Part shown: one piece after another, positions 1 through 9,368 of the stretch
How the letters are laid out: each line of letters opens with the position of its first letter
How positions within the stretch are numbered: the first letter of the stretch is position 1
Source: Rhodospirillaceae bacterium
Lineage (GTDB): Bacteria; Pseudomonadota; Alphaproteobacteria; UBA8366; Aestuariispiraceae
DNA length: 64,000 bases
Reading direction: 5' to 3'
Assembly: GCA_002709955.1 (NCBI GenBank)
Contig: PAQY01000022.1
Span: 1-64,000 of the forward strand
Position numbers and translations under genes: made by a program
Notes under the pieces: generated by a model
What the model was told of the DNA's origin: nothing
The model's database searches: none
The model's input: the letters and a program-made list of their open reading frames with translations, nothing else

Positions 1-578
1 CAAAACAGCTCAAACGTAACTTGACTATTCATCAAGATACACAATCAACCGCAGCCATAATGACCACCGCCAACCGCGTATCCCTTCCAGATATCAACAA
101 TGTCAAATAACCGATATTCTGTTTCGATCCGGGTCGCCGCCGCCGGGTTAGCGTTGGTGTTCCCTCGTCGAGGAGGCGGCTTATACGGGCCATGTCCGGG
201 GGTGTCAAACGGTTTTGAGAAACTTTTTTGACGACAATGCGTTTTTTTTCATACCGACCCAGAAACATCCCGCTTTTCCGGGTTCTTTTTCAGGCAAGGC
301 TTTGAAATGCCTTAATTCATCAACTTGACGGGTTTCGCACCAACCAGTATCGATAAAGAGGTTGAGGCAAATCACCGATAGATATCAGTCGATTTAACGT
401 AAAAACCGCTGTTTTTCGCGCATTCGGCCTGATATTTGCTTAGACGAACTGGCGAATCACGATAGTGAATCCGTTTCTGTCACCGTTTTGACGAGGCGAA
501 ACCTATTGTGACTATGGGCATTAACGGGCCTGCATCAAAGACAATGGTCTTGATACAGAGAGATGGGAGCAAGGTTTC
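1..578. other. Non-coding leader region upstream of the M23 peptidase
   Basis: No gene can be supported here. The stretch is AT-richer than the coding DNA around it. Two GANTC (CcrM-type) sites lie at 454-458 and 467-471. A short stem of CCCG/CGGG followed by a T-rich run sits near 274-295. The promoter of the downstream endopeptidase gene is probably inside, but no convincing -35/-10 pair was found. A 78-codon minus-strand reading frame (268 to 32) is judged too weak to call. Confidence 0.5.
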
Positions 579-2108
579 GTGGAAGTCGACAAGGCGCATT
601 TTCGGGCCCTGCGGGGATCTGCGACCAGGGCAAAGGCGGGCCTGTTGCATCGCCTGGGCGTTACATCAAACACGGATGCCCAAACGGACGCCCAACCGGA
701 TGCCCGTCATTTCGTCACCCATCGTGCCGGCAACCCTGTCAGTAAACGGCGGCGTCTTATGACGGGTCTGCTGACGCTTTCCGGATTAAGTCTGGCGGCG
801 GGTCTGGGCATCACCATGATGTCAGAACCGTCTATCCCAATGAACCGCGCGGTTGCCACAAGCGAATCCTATGATGCGCTGATCCCATCGGCCAGCGGCA
901 CGATATCTTCTGTGAAGCTGTCGGAACAATGGGAACTGGCGGCTTTGGGATCCGATTCGACGGCCCATGATGACTTGTTGACCCAACCTTACACGGTCAA
1001 TATTGAAATCGCCTCCGGTAACACCCTGATGTCCGTCCTGTTGGATATTGGTCTGGACCGCGCCACGGCCTATTCCCTGGTGCAATCCCTGTCCGAAGCC
1101 TTTGACCCACGCCATTTGCGCCCGGGCCAGACGATGGACGTTACCATGGTGCCCACCGTTGAAGGGTCCATTGGGAAGGTCACAGCGCTGGCCTTTCATC
1201 CAGATGGATTGCGCACCATCAATGTGACAGAATCGGAAGATGGCTATACCGCCGTCGAAGACATGCGTGAATTAAGCGATCACATCGTTCGCGCGGATGG
1301 GGAAATTGACAGTTCGCTGTATGTCGCCGCCCGCCATGCAGGTGTGCCAAATGCCGTTCTGGGGTCCTTGATCAATATCTTCTCTTTCGACATCGACTTT
1401 CAGCGGGAAGTCCAGCCCGGCGACCGGTTCTCTCTGATGTTCCAAGAACGGCGCACCGATGAAGGCCAGACCGTGGATTACGGTGATATCATGATGGCGG
1501 AAATGACGGTCGCTGGCACGATAAAGCGGTTCTATCGCTTTGAAGATGATGAGGGGCGGTCTGATTATTATGACAGCAAAGGGCAGTCTGTACGCCGTGC
1601 ATTGCTGCGCACCCCGGTTGAAGGCGCGCGCATTTCATCAGGCTTTGGCAAACGCTTCCACCCGATTCTGGGCTATAACAAAATGCATAAGGGATTGGAC
1701 TTTGCCGCCTCGACAGGAACGCCGATCTATGCCGCTGGCGATGGCGTTGTGGAAATGGCCGGCTGGAATGGGGGCTATGGCCGCTATATCCGCATACGGC
1801 ACAATGGCACCTATAAGACCTCCTATGCCCATTTAAGTCGCATCGACAGTCGCATCAAGTCGGGTGCCCGCGTCGACCAGCGTCAGATCATTGGCTATGT
1901 CGGCACGTCCGGGCGTTCCACCGGGCCGCATTTGCATTATGAAGTCCATGTGAACAACAAGCAGGTCAATCCCCAGGGCGTTAAGCTGCCCACCGGGAAA
2001 ACCCTGAAAGGGGCGGAACTGGCACGATTCGAAAGCCTGCGGGACAAGCTGGAATCGCAATATGCTGCGGTCGAGCCCCGCACCCAGGTCGCCCAGGCGA
2101 TGGAATGA
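579..2108 (+). CDS. M23 family metallopeptidase (membrane-anchored murein endopeptidase)
   Basis: Predicted zinc endopeptidase cleaving peptidoglycan cross-links in the periplasm. The 509-residue product starts at GTG 579, preceded by a purine-rich GGGAGCAAGG. A basic segment (KRRR) and one hydrophobic helix at about 58-82 anchor it in the inner membrane. The middle region (about 118-200) resembles the LysM-like/OapA domain of MepM-type enzymes. The C-terminal LytM/M23 domain (about 350-450) carries the zinc-site motifs HKGLDF and HLHYEV. Motifs and length fit the MepM/YebA type well, but a role in growth or division cannot be assigned from sequence. It is monocistronic, followed by a GST gene about 140 bp downstream. 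Confidence 0.9.
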   Translation: MEVDKAHFRALRGSATRAKAGLLHRLGVTSNTDAQTDAQPDARHFVTHRAGNPVSKRRRLMTGLLTLSGLSLAAGLGITMMSEPSIPMNRAVATSESYDALIPSASGTISSVKLSEQWELAALGSDSTAHDDLLTQPYTVNIEIASGNTLMSVLLDIGLDRATAYSLVQSLSEAFDPRHLRPGQTMDVTMVPTVEGSIGKVTALAFHPDGLRTINVTESEDGYTAVEDMRELSDHIVRADGEIDSSLYVAARHAGVPNAVLGSLINIFSFDIDFQREVQPGDRFSLMFQERRTDEGQTVDYGDIMMAEMTVAGTIKRFYRFEDDEGRSDYYDSKGQSVRRALLRTPVEGARISSGFGKRFHPILGYNKMHKGLDFAASTGTPIYAAGDGVVEMAGWNGGYGRYIRIRHNGTYKTSYAHLSRIDSRIKSGARVDQRQIIGYVGTSGRSTGPHLHYEVHVNNKQVNPQGVKLPTGKTLKGAELARFESLRDKLESQYAAVEPRTQVAQAME

Positions 2109-2247
2109 TCCTGACCGGATATCCCTTGGCATACATCCATAGGCTGGACTAATCCCCACAGGTATCCGAAGGTACATAGCAGGATCTCGATGGGGATATC
2201 GAGCCTGAGCGACCATGCGCATTTCTCAATCCCATCGGAGACTGAAT

Positions 2248-2868
2248 TTGTCCTACACGCTCTACAGCCACAAAGGCTCTGGTGGATTTGCAATAGAGGC
2301 CGCACTGACCCTGGCACAAGCCCCCCATTCAGTTGTCGAAATTGACACCCGGGGCGGCGAGCAGTTTTCAGACGAATTCCGCGCCATCAATCCCTGGAAA
2401 CAAGTCCCTGCGCTGACATTGCCGGACGGGTCGATCATGACCGAATCAGCCGCAATGGTAATCCATCTGGCTGCCGCCCTACCCGACGCGAAACTGGCCC
2501 CGATGCCTGGTTCAGCCCAGCACGCCGCCTTTCTGCGCTGGATCGTCTTCATGACCATCAATATTTATGAAAGCGATCTTCGGGTCTATTACCCTGCCCG
2601 CTATACCGACGAGATGAAGGGGCGTGACGGCGTCAAGCGCGCCGGAATGGATCATTTCCGCCGGGGCCTGCAAACCATGGAAGACGTGCTGGACCCCGGC
2701 CCCTATATTCTGGGGGAGACTTTCAGCCTGGCCGATATCTACCTGGCTATGGTCTATGTCTGGTATCCGGAGGAGATTGATCTGCCCCGCATACACGCAT
2801 TGAAGAATCAGATTGCCCAGCATCCCGTTATCGGGCCCATCTGGCACCGCCATTTCGGATCAAAGTAA
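2248..2868 (+). CDS. Glutathione S-transferase family protein
   Basis: A 206-residue cytosolic GST-fold protein. The N-terminal thioredoxin-like domain begins SYTLYSHKGSGGFAIEAAL and contains NPWKQVPAL with the conserved cis-Pro and PDGSIMTES for glutathione binding. The C-terminal helical domain carries the GETFSLADIYLA motif. The frame is open from ATG 2215, but TTG 2248 is preferred because CGGAG lies 7 nt upstream and it gives a normal GST N-terminus. If ATG 2215 is used the protein gains 11 residues. The substrate is unknown. Palindromic repeats that could act as a terminator follow the gene. Confidence 0.85.
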   Translation: MSYTLYSHKGSGGFAIEAALTLAQAPHSVVEIDTRGGEQFSDEFRAINPWKQVPALTLPDGSIMTESAAMVIHLAAALPDAKLAPMPGSAQHAAFLRWIVFMTINIYESDLRVYYPARYTDEMKGRDGVKRAGMDHFRRGLQTMEDVLDPGPYILGETFSLADIYLAMVYVWYPEEIDLPRIHALKNQIAQHPVIGPIWHRHFGSK

Positions 2869-2910
2869 CCACCAGGCTATAGGGAAAATCCCGAGCAACC
2901 GGAATCAACA

Positions 2911-3014
2911 CCAGAGCATCATGCGCTCGCATGAGCTCATGTAATACCAAAGCATCATGCGCCCGCATGAGCTCATGTAATACCAGATCATCATGCGGGC
3001 GCATGATGATCTGG
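2911..3014. repeat. Three tandem 36-bp palindromic repeats
   Basis: Two 36-bp copies (2911-2946 and 2947-2982) differ at only two positions, and a third truncated copy (2983-3014) diverges. Each contains an ATGCG-NN-CGCAT palindrome. The left half of the unit (CCAGAGCATCATGCG) recurs at 55266-55292 on the other strand, so the unit belongs to a dispersed family. It fills the gap between two convergent genes. Confidence 0.85.
2983..3014. terminator. Perfect 15-bp hairpin between convergent genes
   Basis: The arms CCAGATCATCATGCG and CGCATGATGATCTGG are perfectly complementary, with only GG in the loop. It lies between the GST gene (+) and the permease gene (-), where a bidirectional terminator is expected. 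There is no U-tract on either side, so termination is inferred from position and stability alone. Confidence 0.5.
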
Positions 3015-3028
3015 GACCCAGATAAACG

Positions 3029-4804
3029 TTATAGCGGCCAGAAGATTATAATGGCGGGCACCGCAACAAGGGCGATCAGAATCTCCAATGGCAGCCCAAC
3101 CCGCCAATAGTCGCTGAAGCGATAACCACCCGGCCCCATCACCAGCGCATTGTTCTGGTGCCCGATTGGCGTCAGGAAGGCGCAGGACGCCCCAACCGCG
3201 ACTGCCATCAGAAACGGATCCGCCGACAGACCCAGTTCTCGGGCAATGGCCAGGGCAATGGGAGCCATCACCACCGTGGTCGCCGCATTGTTCAATACGT
3301 CACTCATCGTCATGGTGGCGACCAGGATCACACCCAGGATCAACCAGGCCGGCATATCGCCTGCAATGGACAAGATACTGTATGCGATCAGCCCCGTCGC
3401 CCCGGTCGATTCCATTGCCCCGCCAACAGGAATAAGCGCACCCAACAGCACGATCACCGGCCAGTCCACGCTGTCATAGACCTCGCGCAAAGGGACGACC
3501 CCAAACAGGACGATAGCGACCACAGCGACACCGAAGGCAATGGGCAGAGACACATACCCCGTGGCTGCCGCCAGCACGGCCCCGGCAAAGCACAACAGGA
3601 CCGTTGTCCCCCGACCACGACGGCCCAGGCTTAAATCCCGTTCGCGCAATGGCAGCGCCCCGAATCTGGCAACGGCTTCATTCAGTTCTTCGGCGGCCCC
3701 CTGCAACAGCAAGATATCGCCCGCCTTGAACCTAAAATCCTTCAAGCGCCCGCGATGGGGTTTGCCCTGTCGTGACACACCCAACAGGGCAACACGATAT
3801 CGTGCCCCGAACCGCAACTGAGCAACTGTGCGGCCATCCAGCGGGGACCCCTGCTGAACGACCATCTCCATGGACGCGGCCTCACCCGATTTCAGAATTT
3901 CCTGGGGCGTCGGGCCGCCGCCGCTCAGTTTCAAGCCGAAGTCTGATACGAAACGATCAATCTCCTCCGCCACCCCTTCCAGGATCAAATGGTCGGTCGC
4001 GTGCAACGGTTCATGCCGGGGGGGCGAGGGATAATTCCGACCACGCCGGATCAGTTTCACGATCACGACGTCAAGGTCCTCACTCATCGCCTCAATTTCC
4101 GTAATCGTCTTGCCGTAGATTTTACTGTCTTTGGATAGTTTCACTTCCGCCGTATAAACTTCCATGCCAAACCGTTCGGTATTCTCTTTCCCGGTGGCTT
4201 GAGGGATCAACCGCCAGCCAAACACGACCAGATAGATCAGCCCAATGATCGCAACCACACCACCGACCGGCAGAAAGTCGAACATTGCGTAGCTTTCCCC
4301 CACGGATTCGCTGCGAATCGCGGAGATTAGAATATTGGGCGGCGTTCCGATCAATGTCAGCATGCCCCCCAGAATCGACGCAAAGGCAAGCGGCATCAGC
4401 AACAGACGCACCGGACGTTCCGCCTTGCGCGCCGACTGAATAGCAACCGGCAACAACAAGGCCAGGGCCCCGACATTGTTCATGAAGGCACTGAGCAGCG
4501 CCGCCGTGCCACTGAGTCCCCCAATATGCCCGACCGTGGTGCCAGAGCCGCGCTGAACCAGCCTGGCGATTGGATCAATCGCCCCAGACGCTGACAAAGC
4601 CCGACTGAGGATCAGGACCAAAGCGACCGTCACCGTCGCGGCATTGCCAAATCCAGAAAACGCATCCTTCGGGTCAATCAACCCCAAAAGCGTTGCCGCC
4701 AACAATCCCATCAGGGCGACCAGATCATAGCGAAAGCGCCCCCAAATGAAGAGGCCCAGCAACGCAACCAATATTCCCAGGATCAGCCCCTGATCAATTG
4801 TCAC
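3029..4804 (-). CDS. SLC13/DASS-family permease with two RCK-C domains
   Basis: A 591-residue inner-membrane transporter of the sodium-coupled dicarboxylate/sulfate (DASS) family. The two membrane halves each carry a hallmark motif: IGTPPNILIS in the first, DVLNNAATTVV in the second. They are separated by two cytoplasmic TrkA-C (RCK-C) domains at about 205-380, starting near KLSKDSKIYGK and VVQQGSPLDGR. Such domains are typical of the large bacterial SLC13 subgroup and suggest regulation by a bound ligand. The start is GTG, overlapping the TGA of the upstream carboxypeptidase gene by 4 nt (GTGA), so translation is probably coupled. The substrate cannot be told from sequence; sulfate, dicarboxylates or a peptide-breakdown product are possible. 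Confidence 0.88.
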   Translation of the reverse strand: MTIDQGLILGILVALLGLFIWGRFRYDLVALMGLLAATLLGLIDPKDAFSGFGNAATVTVALVLILSRALSASGAIDPIARLVQRGSGTTVGHIGGLSGTAALLSAFMNNVGALALLLPVAIQSARKAERPVRLLLMPLAFASILGGMLTLIGTPPNILISAIRSESVGESYAMFDFLPVGGVVAIIGLIYLVVFGWRLIPQATGKENTERFGMEVYTAEVKLSKDSKIYGKTITEIEAMSEDLDVVIVKLIRRGRNYPSPPRHEPLHATDHLILEGVAEEIDRFVSDFGLKLSGGGPTPQEILKSGEAASMEMVVQQGSPLDGRTVAQLRFGARYRVALLGVSRQGKPHRGRLKDFRFKAGDILLLQGAAEELNEAVARFGALPLRERDLSLGRRGRGTTVLLCFAGAVLAAATGYVSLPIAFGVAVVAIVLFGVVPLREVYDSVDWPVIVLLGALIPVGGAMESTGATGLIAYSILSIAGDMPAWLILGVILVATMTMSDVLNNAATTVVMAPIALAIARELGLSADPFLMAVAVGASCAFLTPIGHQNNALVMGPGGYRFSDYWRVGLPLEILIALVAVPAIIIFWPL

Positions 4805-5928
4805 AGATCACCCAGCACAGCATAGAGTGCATCCAAATGCGCCGCCCCTAGCAGGCGGCAACGCGCAATTGACCATCCATAAATCGGATCCGGCGCATTG
4901 GCATTGTCCTTAAATGGCATTTCCAGTGTCATGCACAAAGCACCAAAACGCTCCGCCAATTGCGATGTGCACATTGCAAGATTGGCTTTACCCGGCGCGG
5001 CGGCAGGATACCCAAATTCTGACTGAAAATCTGGATTGGCCCGGCACAGTGCAGCCTCATAGCGTTTGCGAAGGTCAATCAATTTATCGGTTGCAGAGGG
5101 TATCGCATCCGCCCCGGCGATGAAGTTGTAAGGCAATCCCTCATCCCCGTGCACATCCAAACAGAAGTCCAATCCGGCCTGATCCATCGCCTGCCGGGTC
5201 AGGAAGACCTCCGGACTATCTTCCAGGGTCGGGTTCGCCCATTCGCGGTTTAAATTCATGCCCCTGGCATTGGTGCGCAAATGCCCCCGGCGGCTGCCAT
5301 CCGGGTTCATATTCGGAATCGCATAGACCGTCGCACGGGACAGAATTTCGCGGCTGACCGGATCGCTGGTATCCAACAGGCGGGTCACCATCCCTTCCAT
5401 AAACCATTCTGCCATGGATTCGCCCGGATGCTGGCGGGCAATGGTCCAGATGCTTTTCTTGGTTTCATCGCCGTCCCCAATGACCAGCAAGTCCAGTTCC
5501 TCTCCATCGGAGGTTTCGCCCAAAACCACATGGCGGCAATTGGGGCGCATCTGACAGGCTGCAATCAGGTCACGATGGCGTTCCCTGGAATAGGGTGCGA
5601 AATAGGCGACATAGAAGCTGTCAAATTCGGATGTATGGTCAATTGACAGGACCTGGCCGTCAAATTCCGTGCTGACCCGAAACCACGTTTCCCGATCATA
5701 AGAAAGGCAGGCGCGGTAGCCTTCCCACCCTTTGACATAGGAAGCCTCTCCCGCATTCATGATATTCAACCGGACCGGTTGTCCAGCAACACCGCTGACA
5801 CGAAAATGGAACCACTGAAAGAAACCATCCGGCCCAGCATCCTTGCGAATGCGCAATTGAACATCATCCGGCGAATTGGCAGAAATTACCTCGATATTAC
5901 CGGAATCAAAATTGCTGGCGATGTGCAT
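4801..5928 (-). CDS. M14 family zinc carboxypeptidase (cytosolic type)
   Basis: A 375-residue metallocarboxypeptidase of the bacterial Nna1/AGTPBP-like M14 subfamily. An N-terminal beta-sandwich domain (about 1-120) precedes the catalytic domain. Zinc ligands are visible in ARQHPGES (H and E) and LDVHGDEG (H), the substrate-binding NPDG motif follows, and the catalytic Glu is in TLEMPF. There is no signal peptide, so it is cytosolic. The frame is open 23 codons further upstream, but ATG 5928 is chosen because GGAGGG lies 4 nt before it. It is translationally coupled to the downstream SLC13 permease, suggesting that uptake and hydrolysis, or hydrolysis and export, are linked. The peptide substrate is unknown. 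Confidence 0.88.
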   Translation of the reverse strand: MHIASNFDSGNIEVISANSPDDVQLRIRKDAGPDGFFQWFHFRVSGVAGQPVRLNIMNAGEASYVKGWEGYRACLSYDRETWFRVSTEFDGQVLSIDHTSEFDSFYVAYFAPYSRERHRDLIAACQMRPNCRHVVLGETSDGEELDLLVIGDGDETKKSIWTIARQHPGESMAEWFMEGMVTRLLDTSDPVSREILSRATVYAIPNMNPDGSRRGHLRTNARGMNLNREWANPTLEDSPEVFLTRQAMDQAGLDFCLDVHGDEGLPYNFIAGADAIPSATDKLIDLRKRYEAALCRANPDFQSEFGYPAAAPGKANLAMCTSQLAERFGALCMTLEMPFKDNANAPDPIYGWSIARCRLLGAAHLDALYAVLGDL

Positions 5929-6111
5929 AAACCCTCCAAAATGTAACGCATTCGACATGACTGTGTGGCAATAAACCATAACGACTGGTCGGGGCACTCA
6001 AAAGCCCTGTTATGATCCGGACGTCGCTAACACAAAAATATTGATCTTTCACACCACACTATTATCTAGCGCTCAGATATAGGAACGTGCATAGCAAGCC
6101 GCTAGAGAATT

Positions 6112-6141
6112 ATGCGATCGCATGCGGTCGCAGGTGATGCT
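6112..6141. repeat. Palindromic ATGCG-NN-CGCAT element
   Basis: A perfect 12-bp palindrome ATGCGATCGCAT (6112-6123) is followed directly by TGCGGTCGCAGGTGATGCT. The 15-mer ATGCGGTCGCAGGTG matches, with one mismatch, the reverse complement of 55266-55280. It is probably a degenerate member of the dispersed family seen at 2911-3014. It lies in the 324-bp divergent gap between the M14 and MFS genes. Confidence 0.6.
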
Positions 6142-6170
6142 GTAGCCAATTGCTGTGTTTAGAAAATACG

Positions 6171-6198
6171 CCGTCGCAATCGACTTCGTTTGCGACGG
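6171..6198. promoter_or_regulatory. Inverted repeat in the M14/MFS divergent promoter region
   Basis: The arms CCGTCGCA (6171-6178) and TGCGACGG (6191-6198) are a perfect 8-bp inverted repeat with a 12-nt spacer, followed by TTTTGG. It lies 55 nt upstream of the MFS start, so it could be a regulator-binding site or a leader hairpin. No regulator gene lies next to it. Confidence 0.4.
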
Positions 6199-6252
6199 TT
6201 TTGGTCTATAGTGTTGTGCCTGTGCCCCCTGACGAATGAAAGACGGGTTTCC

Positions 6253-7659
6253 ATGATAAGCGCCTTAAAAGTCAGTTGGGCATTGTTTCTCGGCCTGGGC
6301 CTGATCATGGTCGGCAATGGGCTGGGCGGCAGCCTGGTTGGCATTCGCACCCAGGTCGAAGATTTTGGCAACACGCTGACCGGTTTTGTCGTCGCAGGCT
6401 ATTTCGCAGGCTTCTTTCTAGGGTCGGCAATTGTCCCACAGATGTTGGCAAAGGTTGGCCATGTCCGGGTTTTCGCCGCATTAGCCGCGCTGGCCTCTAT
6501 GACGATCCTGGTCTATCCCCTGATCATTGATCCCTATGTCTGGATTCTGATGCGGATTCTGACCGGGCTTGCCTATGCCGGTCTGTATATCGTGGTGGAA
6601 AGCTGGCTGAACGAAAAGGCGACCAATGACACGCGGGGACAAATCCTGGCGATTTATCTGGTCGTTTCCATGCTGGGTCTGGCCAGTGGGCAATTGGTTC
6701 TGAACCTGTATGACCCTGCAAATTTCCAACTGTTCACCATCGTATCGGTTTTGATTTCTGTGGCGGCCCTGCCGGTTCTGATTTCAGGTGCCCGCGCGCC
6801 GGAATTTACCGCCCCGGAATCCCTGGGCCCGATCCGATTATTCAAAATCTCCCCCCTGGGCACGGTTGGCATGGTGATGGTCGGCGCAACAGCCGGCATG
6901 TTGATCGGGATGGGCCCAGCCTACGCCTATAAAATGTATGGGACGTCCTTCGCGTCGCTGTTTATGGTCGCCATCTTTGTCGGGGGGTTCCTGTTCACCT
7001 GGCCGATCGGGAAGCTGTCTGATATTTTTGACCGCAGGAAGGTCATTGTAATATCTGCAGGTGCCTGTGTCCTGATCGGCATATTAGGGTTGGTTTTTCA
7101 AGACCCCGGCAGCCTGGACAAGCTGCAGACCTATCAGGAATTTTATCCGATTGGCGACGACCTGTTCAGCAACCGGAATCTCCTGTTGCTGGTTGCCCTG
7201 CTGTTTGGCGGGGTAGCGATGCCGCTGTATTCGCTGTGCATCGCGCACACCAACGATTATCTGAATTCCAAACAGATGGTGGCTGCCAGTTCAACAATGA
7301 TCATGGGGAACGGGCTTGGCGCAATGTTTGGCCCGAATATAGCCGGTTTTGCCATGGATATGTTTGGAACGCCCGGATATTTCTGGTCACTGATCGCAAT
7401 CAATCTGATCTTTGTCGGTTTTGGTATCTATCGCATGACGCGCCGGCCATCGCTGCCCGCAGAACAGCAGGGCCCCTTTGTGGCCATCGATTCCAGAATG
7501 TCCGCTGCGGGTGTAACAGCCCTGCGCCCGGATCTGGAATGGCCGGAAACAGATCAGGAATCGGACCTGATGTATTGCCATCCAGACTTTGAAGCGGATG
7601 AGGAGGATACGCCCGAGGCGACCGTTCCAGAGGCGAAACCCGCGCCGGACAAAAGCTAA
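6253..7659 (+). CDS. MFS transporter, YcaD-like
   Basis: A 468-residue inner-membrane major facilitator with about 12 hydrophobic segments. The first half resembles E. coli YcaD, notably the helix 4-5 region YIVVESWLNEKATNDTRGQ and the GKLSDIFDRRK motif A loop between helices 6 and 7. The C-terminal 70 residues form a long acidic cytoplasmic tail (for example EADEEDTPEA) beyond the last helix, longer than in YcaD. The start is ATG 6253 rather than 6190, because the protein then opens directly into the first helix. The substrate is unknown; most YcaD relatives are uncharacterised exporters. Confidence 0.87.
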   Translation: MISALKVSWALFLGLGLIMVGNGLGGSLVGIRTQVEDFGNTLTGFVVAGYFAGFFLGSAIVPQMLAKVGHVRVFAALAALASMTILVYPLIIDPYVWILMRILTGLAYAGLYIVVESWLNEKATNDTRGQILAIYLVVSMLGLASGQLVLNLYDPANFQLFTIVSVLISVAALPVLISGARAPEFTAPESLGPIRLFKISPLGTVGMVMVGATAGMLIGMGPAYAYKMYGTSFASLFMVAIFVGGFLFTWPIGKLSDIFDRRKVIVISAGACVLIGILGLVFQDPGSLDKLQTYQEFYPIGDDLFSNRNLLLLVALLFGGVAMPLYSLCIAHTNDYLNSKQMVAASSTMIMGNGLGAMFGPNIAGFAMDMFGTPGYFWSLIAINLIFVGFGIYRMTRRPSLPAEQQGPFVAIDSRMSAAGVTALRPDLEWPETDQESDLMYCHPDFEADEEDTPEATVPEAKPAPDKS

Positions 7660-7704
7660 CTTTCTGCGAAAGACACAGCGGATTTTGCGTGTTATCTTTT
7701 TGAC

Positions 7705-8079
7705 ATGTCAGATCAATCACCCCTGGACCTGGATCATTTCCGCGCGCTGTTGACCAACCGATTGGCGGAAATTGAAGCCCTTGCCCAATCCAGCAAGGAG
7801 TCGCGCGCCCCCGTAACCCTGGATCAACAATCCGTTGGTCGCCTGTCGCGCATGGATGCGATGCAGGGCCAGGCCATGGCATTGGCGACGGAGCAGCGCC
7901 GCACGACAGAGCGCCATCGCATCCGTGCCGCCCTGGCCCGCATCGACAGCGGCGATTACGGATACTGCCTGAAATGTGGTGACGAGATTCCAGCAAAGCG
8001 ATTACAGCTTGACCCGGCAACCCCGGTCTGTGTCGATTGCGTATCGGGGCCAGGCCCCGCCGGGTTGGGAACGGGATAA
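7705..8079 (+). CDS. TraR/DksA family zinc-finger regulator
   Basis: A 124-residue protein with an N-terminal coiled coil (about 8-80) and a C-terminal four-cysteine zinc finger (YCLKCG...CVDC). This is the DksA/TraR layout, in which the coiled coil enters the RNA polymerase secondary channel. The short length and the RRTTERHRIRAALARIDSGDYGYC stretch fit the small DksA-like group common in Alphaproteobacteria, beside the canonical longer DksA. It sits 9 nt upstream of an MFS gene and is probably co-transcribed with it. Which promoters it affects cannot be inferred. Confidence 0.88.
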   Translation: MSDQSPLDLDHFRALLTNRLAEIEALAQSSKESRAPVTLDQQSVGRLSRMDAMQGQAMALATEQRRTTERHRIRAALARIDSGDYGYCLKCGDEIPAKRLQLDPATPVCVDCVSGPGPAGLGTG

Positions 8080-8088
8080 GATTTTACA

Positions 8089-9345
8089 ATGCGTGGTGCG
8101 ATTGATTTCCTGCGGGCTGATCCGCGGTTGGCATTCTATGGCCTGTTCATGGCGTTTGGGTCCAGTTTCGGCCAAACTTTCTTTATCTCTCAATTCGGTG
8201 GGGAAATCCGGCGAGATTTCGCGCTCAGTGATGCCGCCTTCGGCACGATCTATGGCCTGGGCACGTTGTTATCTGCGGCGGTCATTGTCTATACAGGCGG
8301 CGTTATTGACCGCGTCGATCTGCGCCGTTGGACGCTGATCCTTCTGCCCAGCTGTGCCATCGCCTGTGCCCTGATGGGCTTTGCTCAGGGGCCGATCACC
8401 CTGTTCCTTGCAATATTCCTGTTGCGGCAGACCGGTCAGGGGTTGATGAGCCATACAATGGGGCACAGTCTGGGGCGCTATAGTCTGGTTGGCCGGGGCA
8501 AGGCGATAGCCTTTGGCGGCTATGGATTTCCGCTGGGCGAGGCCCTGTTCCCGGTGCTGGGCGTTGCAGTCATAGCCGTCTTTGGCTGGCGCGAGGCCTG
8601 GTTTGGCCTGTCGGGCCTGTATCTGTTTCTTGGCCTGCCGATCGCGCTGTGGCTGTTGCAGGGGCATGACGGACGCTATGCCCTGTACAAGCAGGACCTG
8701 GCGGATCAGGACGCCCAGGACCAACTGGCGGAAGCGGACCAGACACGCCCCCGCCCCATCCGCAATTGGCGACGCAAGGAAGTCTTGCGCGATCCACGCT
8801 TTTATCTGGCCCTGCCCGGCCTGATGTGTCCCAGCTATATTGTCACAGGCCTGTTGCTGCACGGTGTGCGGATTGCAGAATTAAAGGGATGGAGCCCGGA
8901 ACTATGGGCCGGCAGTGTGGTCTTTTACGCCATAGGCAGTATTCCGGCGGGGCTGATCATGGGGGCCTATATCGACCGAAATGGGGCGTCCCGCGGATTG
9001 CCCTTGTTCCTGGGCCCCCTGATTCTTGGATGTGTTGTATTGGCCCTGGGCACAGAAGCCTGGACGCCGCCCGTTTTCATGCTGTGCTGTGGCATCACCT
9101 CTGGCATGACCGCTGTCTTGCTGGTGGCGCTGTGGGTGGAAGCCTATGGTCGACGGTTTCTGGGGGAGATCAAAGCCATGATGACCGCGCTGGCCGTCTT
9201 AGCCAGCGCGGCTGCGCCACCGACCCTGGGCTGGATGCTGAATGCGGATTGGTCCGTGGCCCAACTGTGCCTGTTCTGTGGTGCATTGGCGATGATCGGT
9301 TGCAGCCTTTCCCTACCCGCCGCACGGCGCTACGCTACACATTAA
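8089..9345 (+). CDS. MFS transporter
   Basis: A 418-residue major facilitator with about 12 membrane segments and a central loop rich in charged residues (about 200-225, DLADQDAQDQLAEADQTR). It starts at ATG 8089, 9 nt after the DksA-like gene, suggesting co-transcription. The sequence resembles the sugar-phosphate/monocarboxylate-type MFS permeases without a diagnostic substrate motif. It is not closely related to the YcaD-like MFS protein upstream, so the two are unlikely to be a recent duplication. Confidence 0.85.
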   Translation: MRGAIDFLRADPRLAFYGLFMAFGSSFGQTFFISQFGGEIRRDFALSDAAFGTIYGLGTLLSAAVIVYTGGVIDRVDLRRWTLILLPSCAIACALMGFAQGPITLFLAIFLLRQTGQGLMSHTMGHSLGRYSLVGRGKAIAFGGYGFPLGEALFPVLGVAVIAVFGWREAWFGLSGLYLFLGLPIALWLLQGHDGRYALYKQDLADQDAQDQLAEADQTRPRPIRNWRRKEVLRDPRFYLALPGLMCPSYIVTGLLLHGVRIAELKGWSPELWAGSVVFYAIGSIPAGLIMGAYIDRNGASRGLPLFLGPLILGCVVLALGTEAWTPPVFMLCCGITSGMTAVLLVALWVEAYGRRFLGEIKAMMTALAVLASAAAPPTLGWMLNADWSVAQLCLFCGALAMIGCSLSLPAARRYATH

Positions 9346-9368
9346 TATGAGCTGAGAGGGAGCCTGAA

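Noticed and set aside
32-268. 78-codon minus-strand reading frame near the left edge
   Set aside because: Basic, low-complexity product with no recognised family and no clear SD; it lies in AT-rich spacer DNA.
2911-3014. Possible CRISPR array
   Set aside because: The 36-bp units abut with no unique spacers and no cas genes are near.
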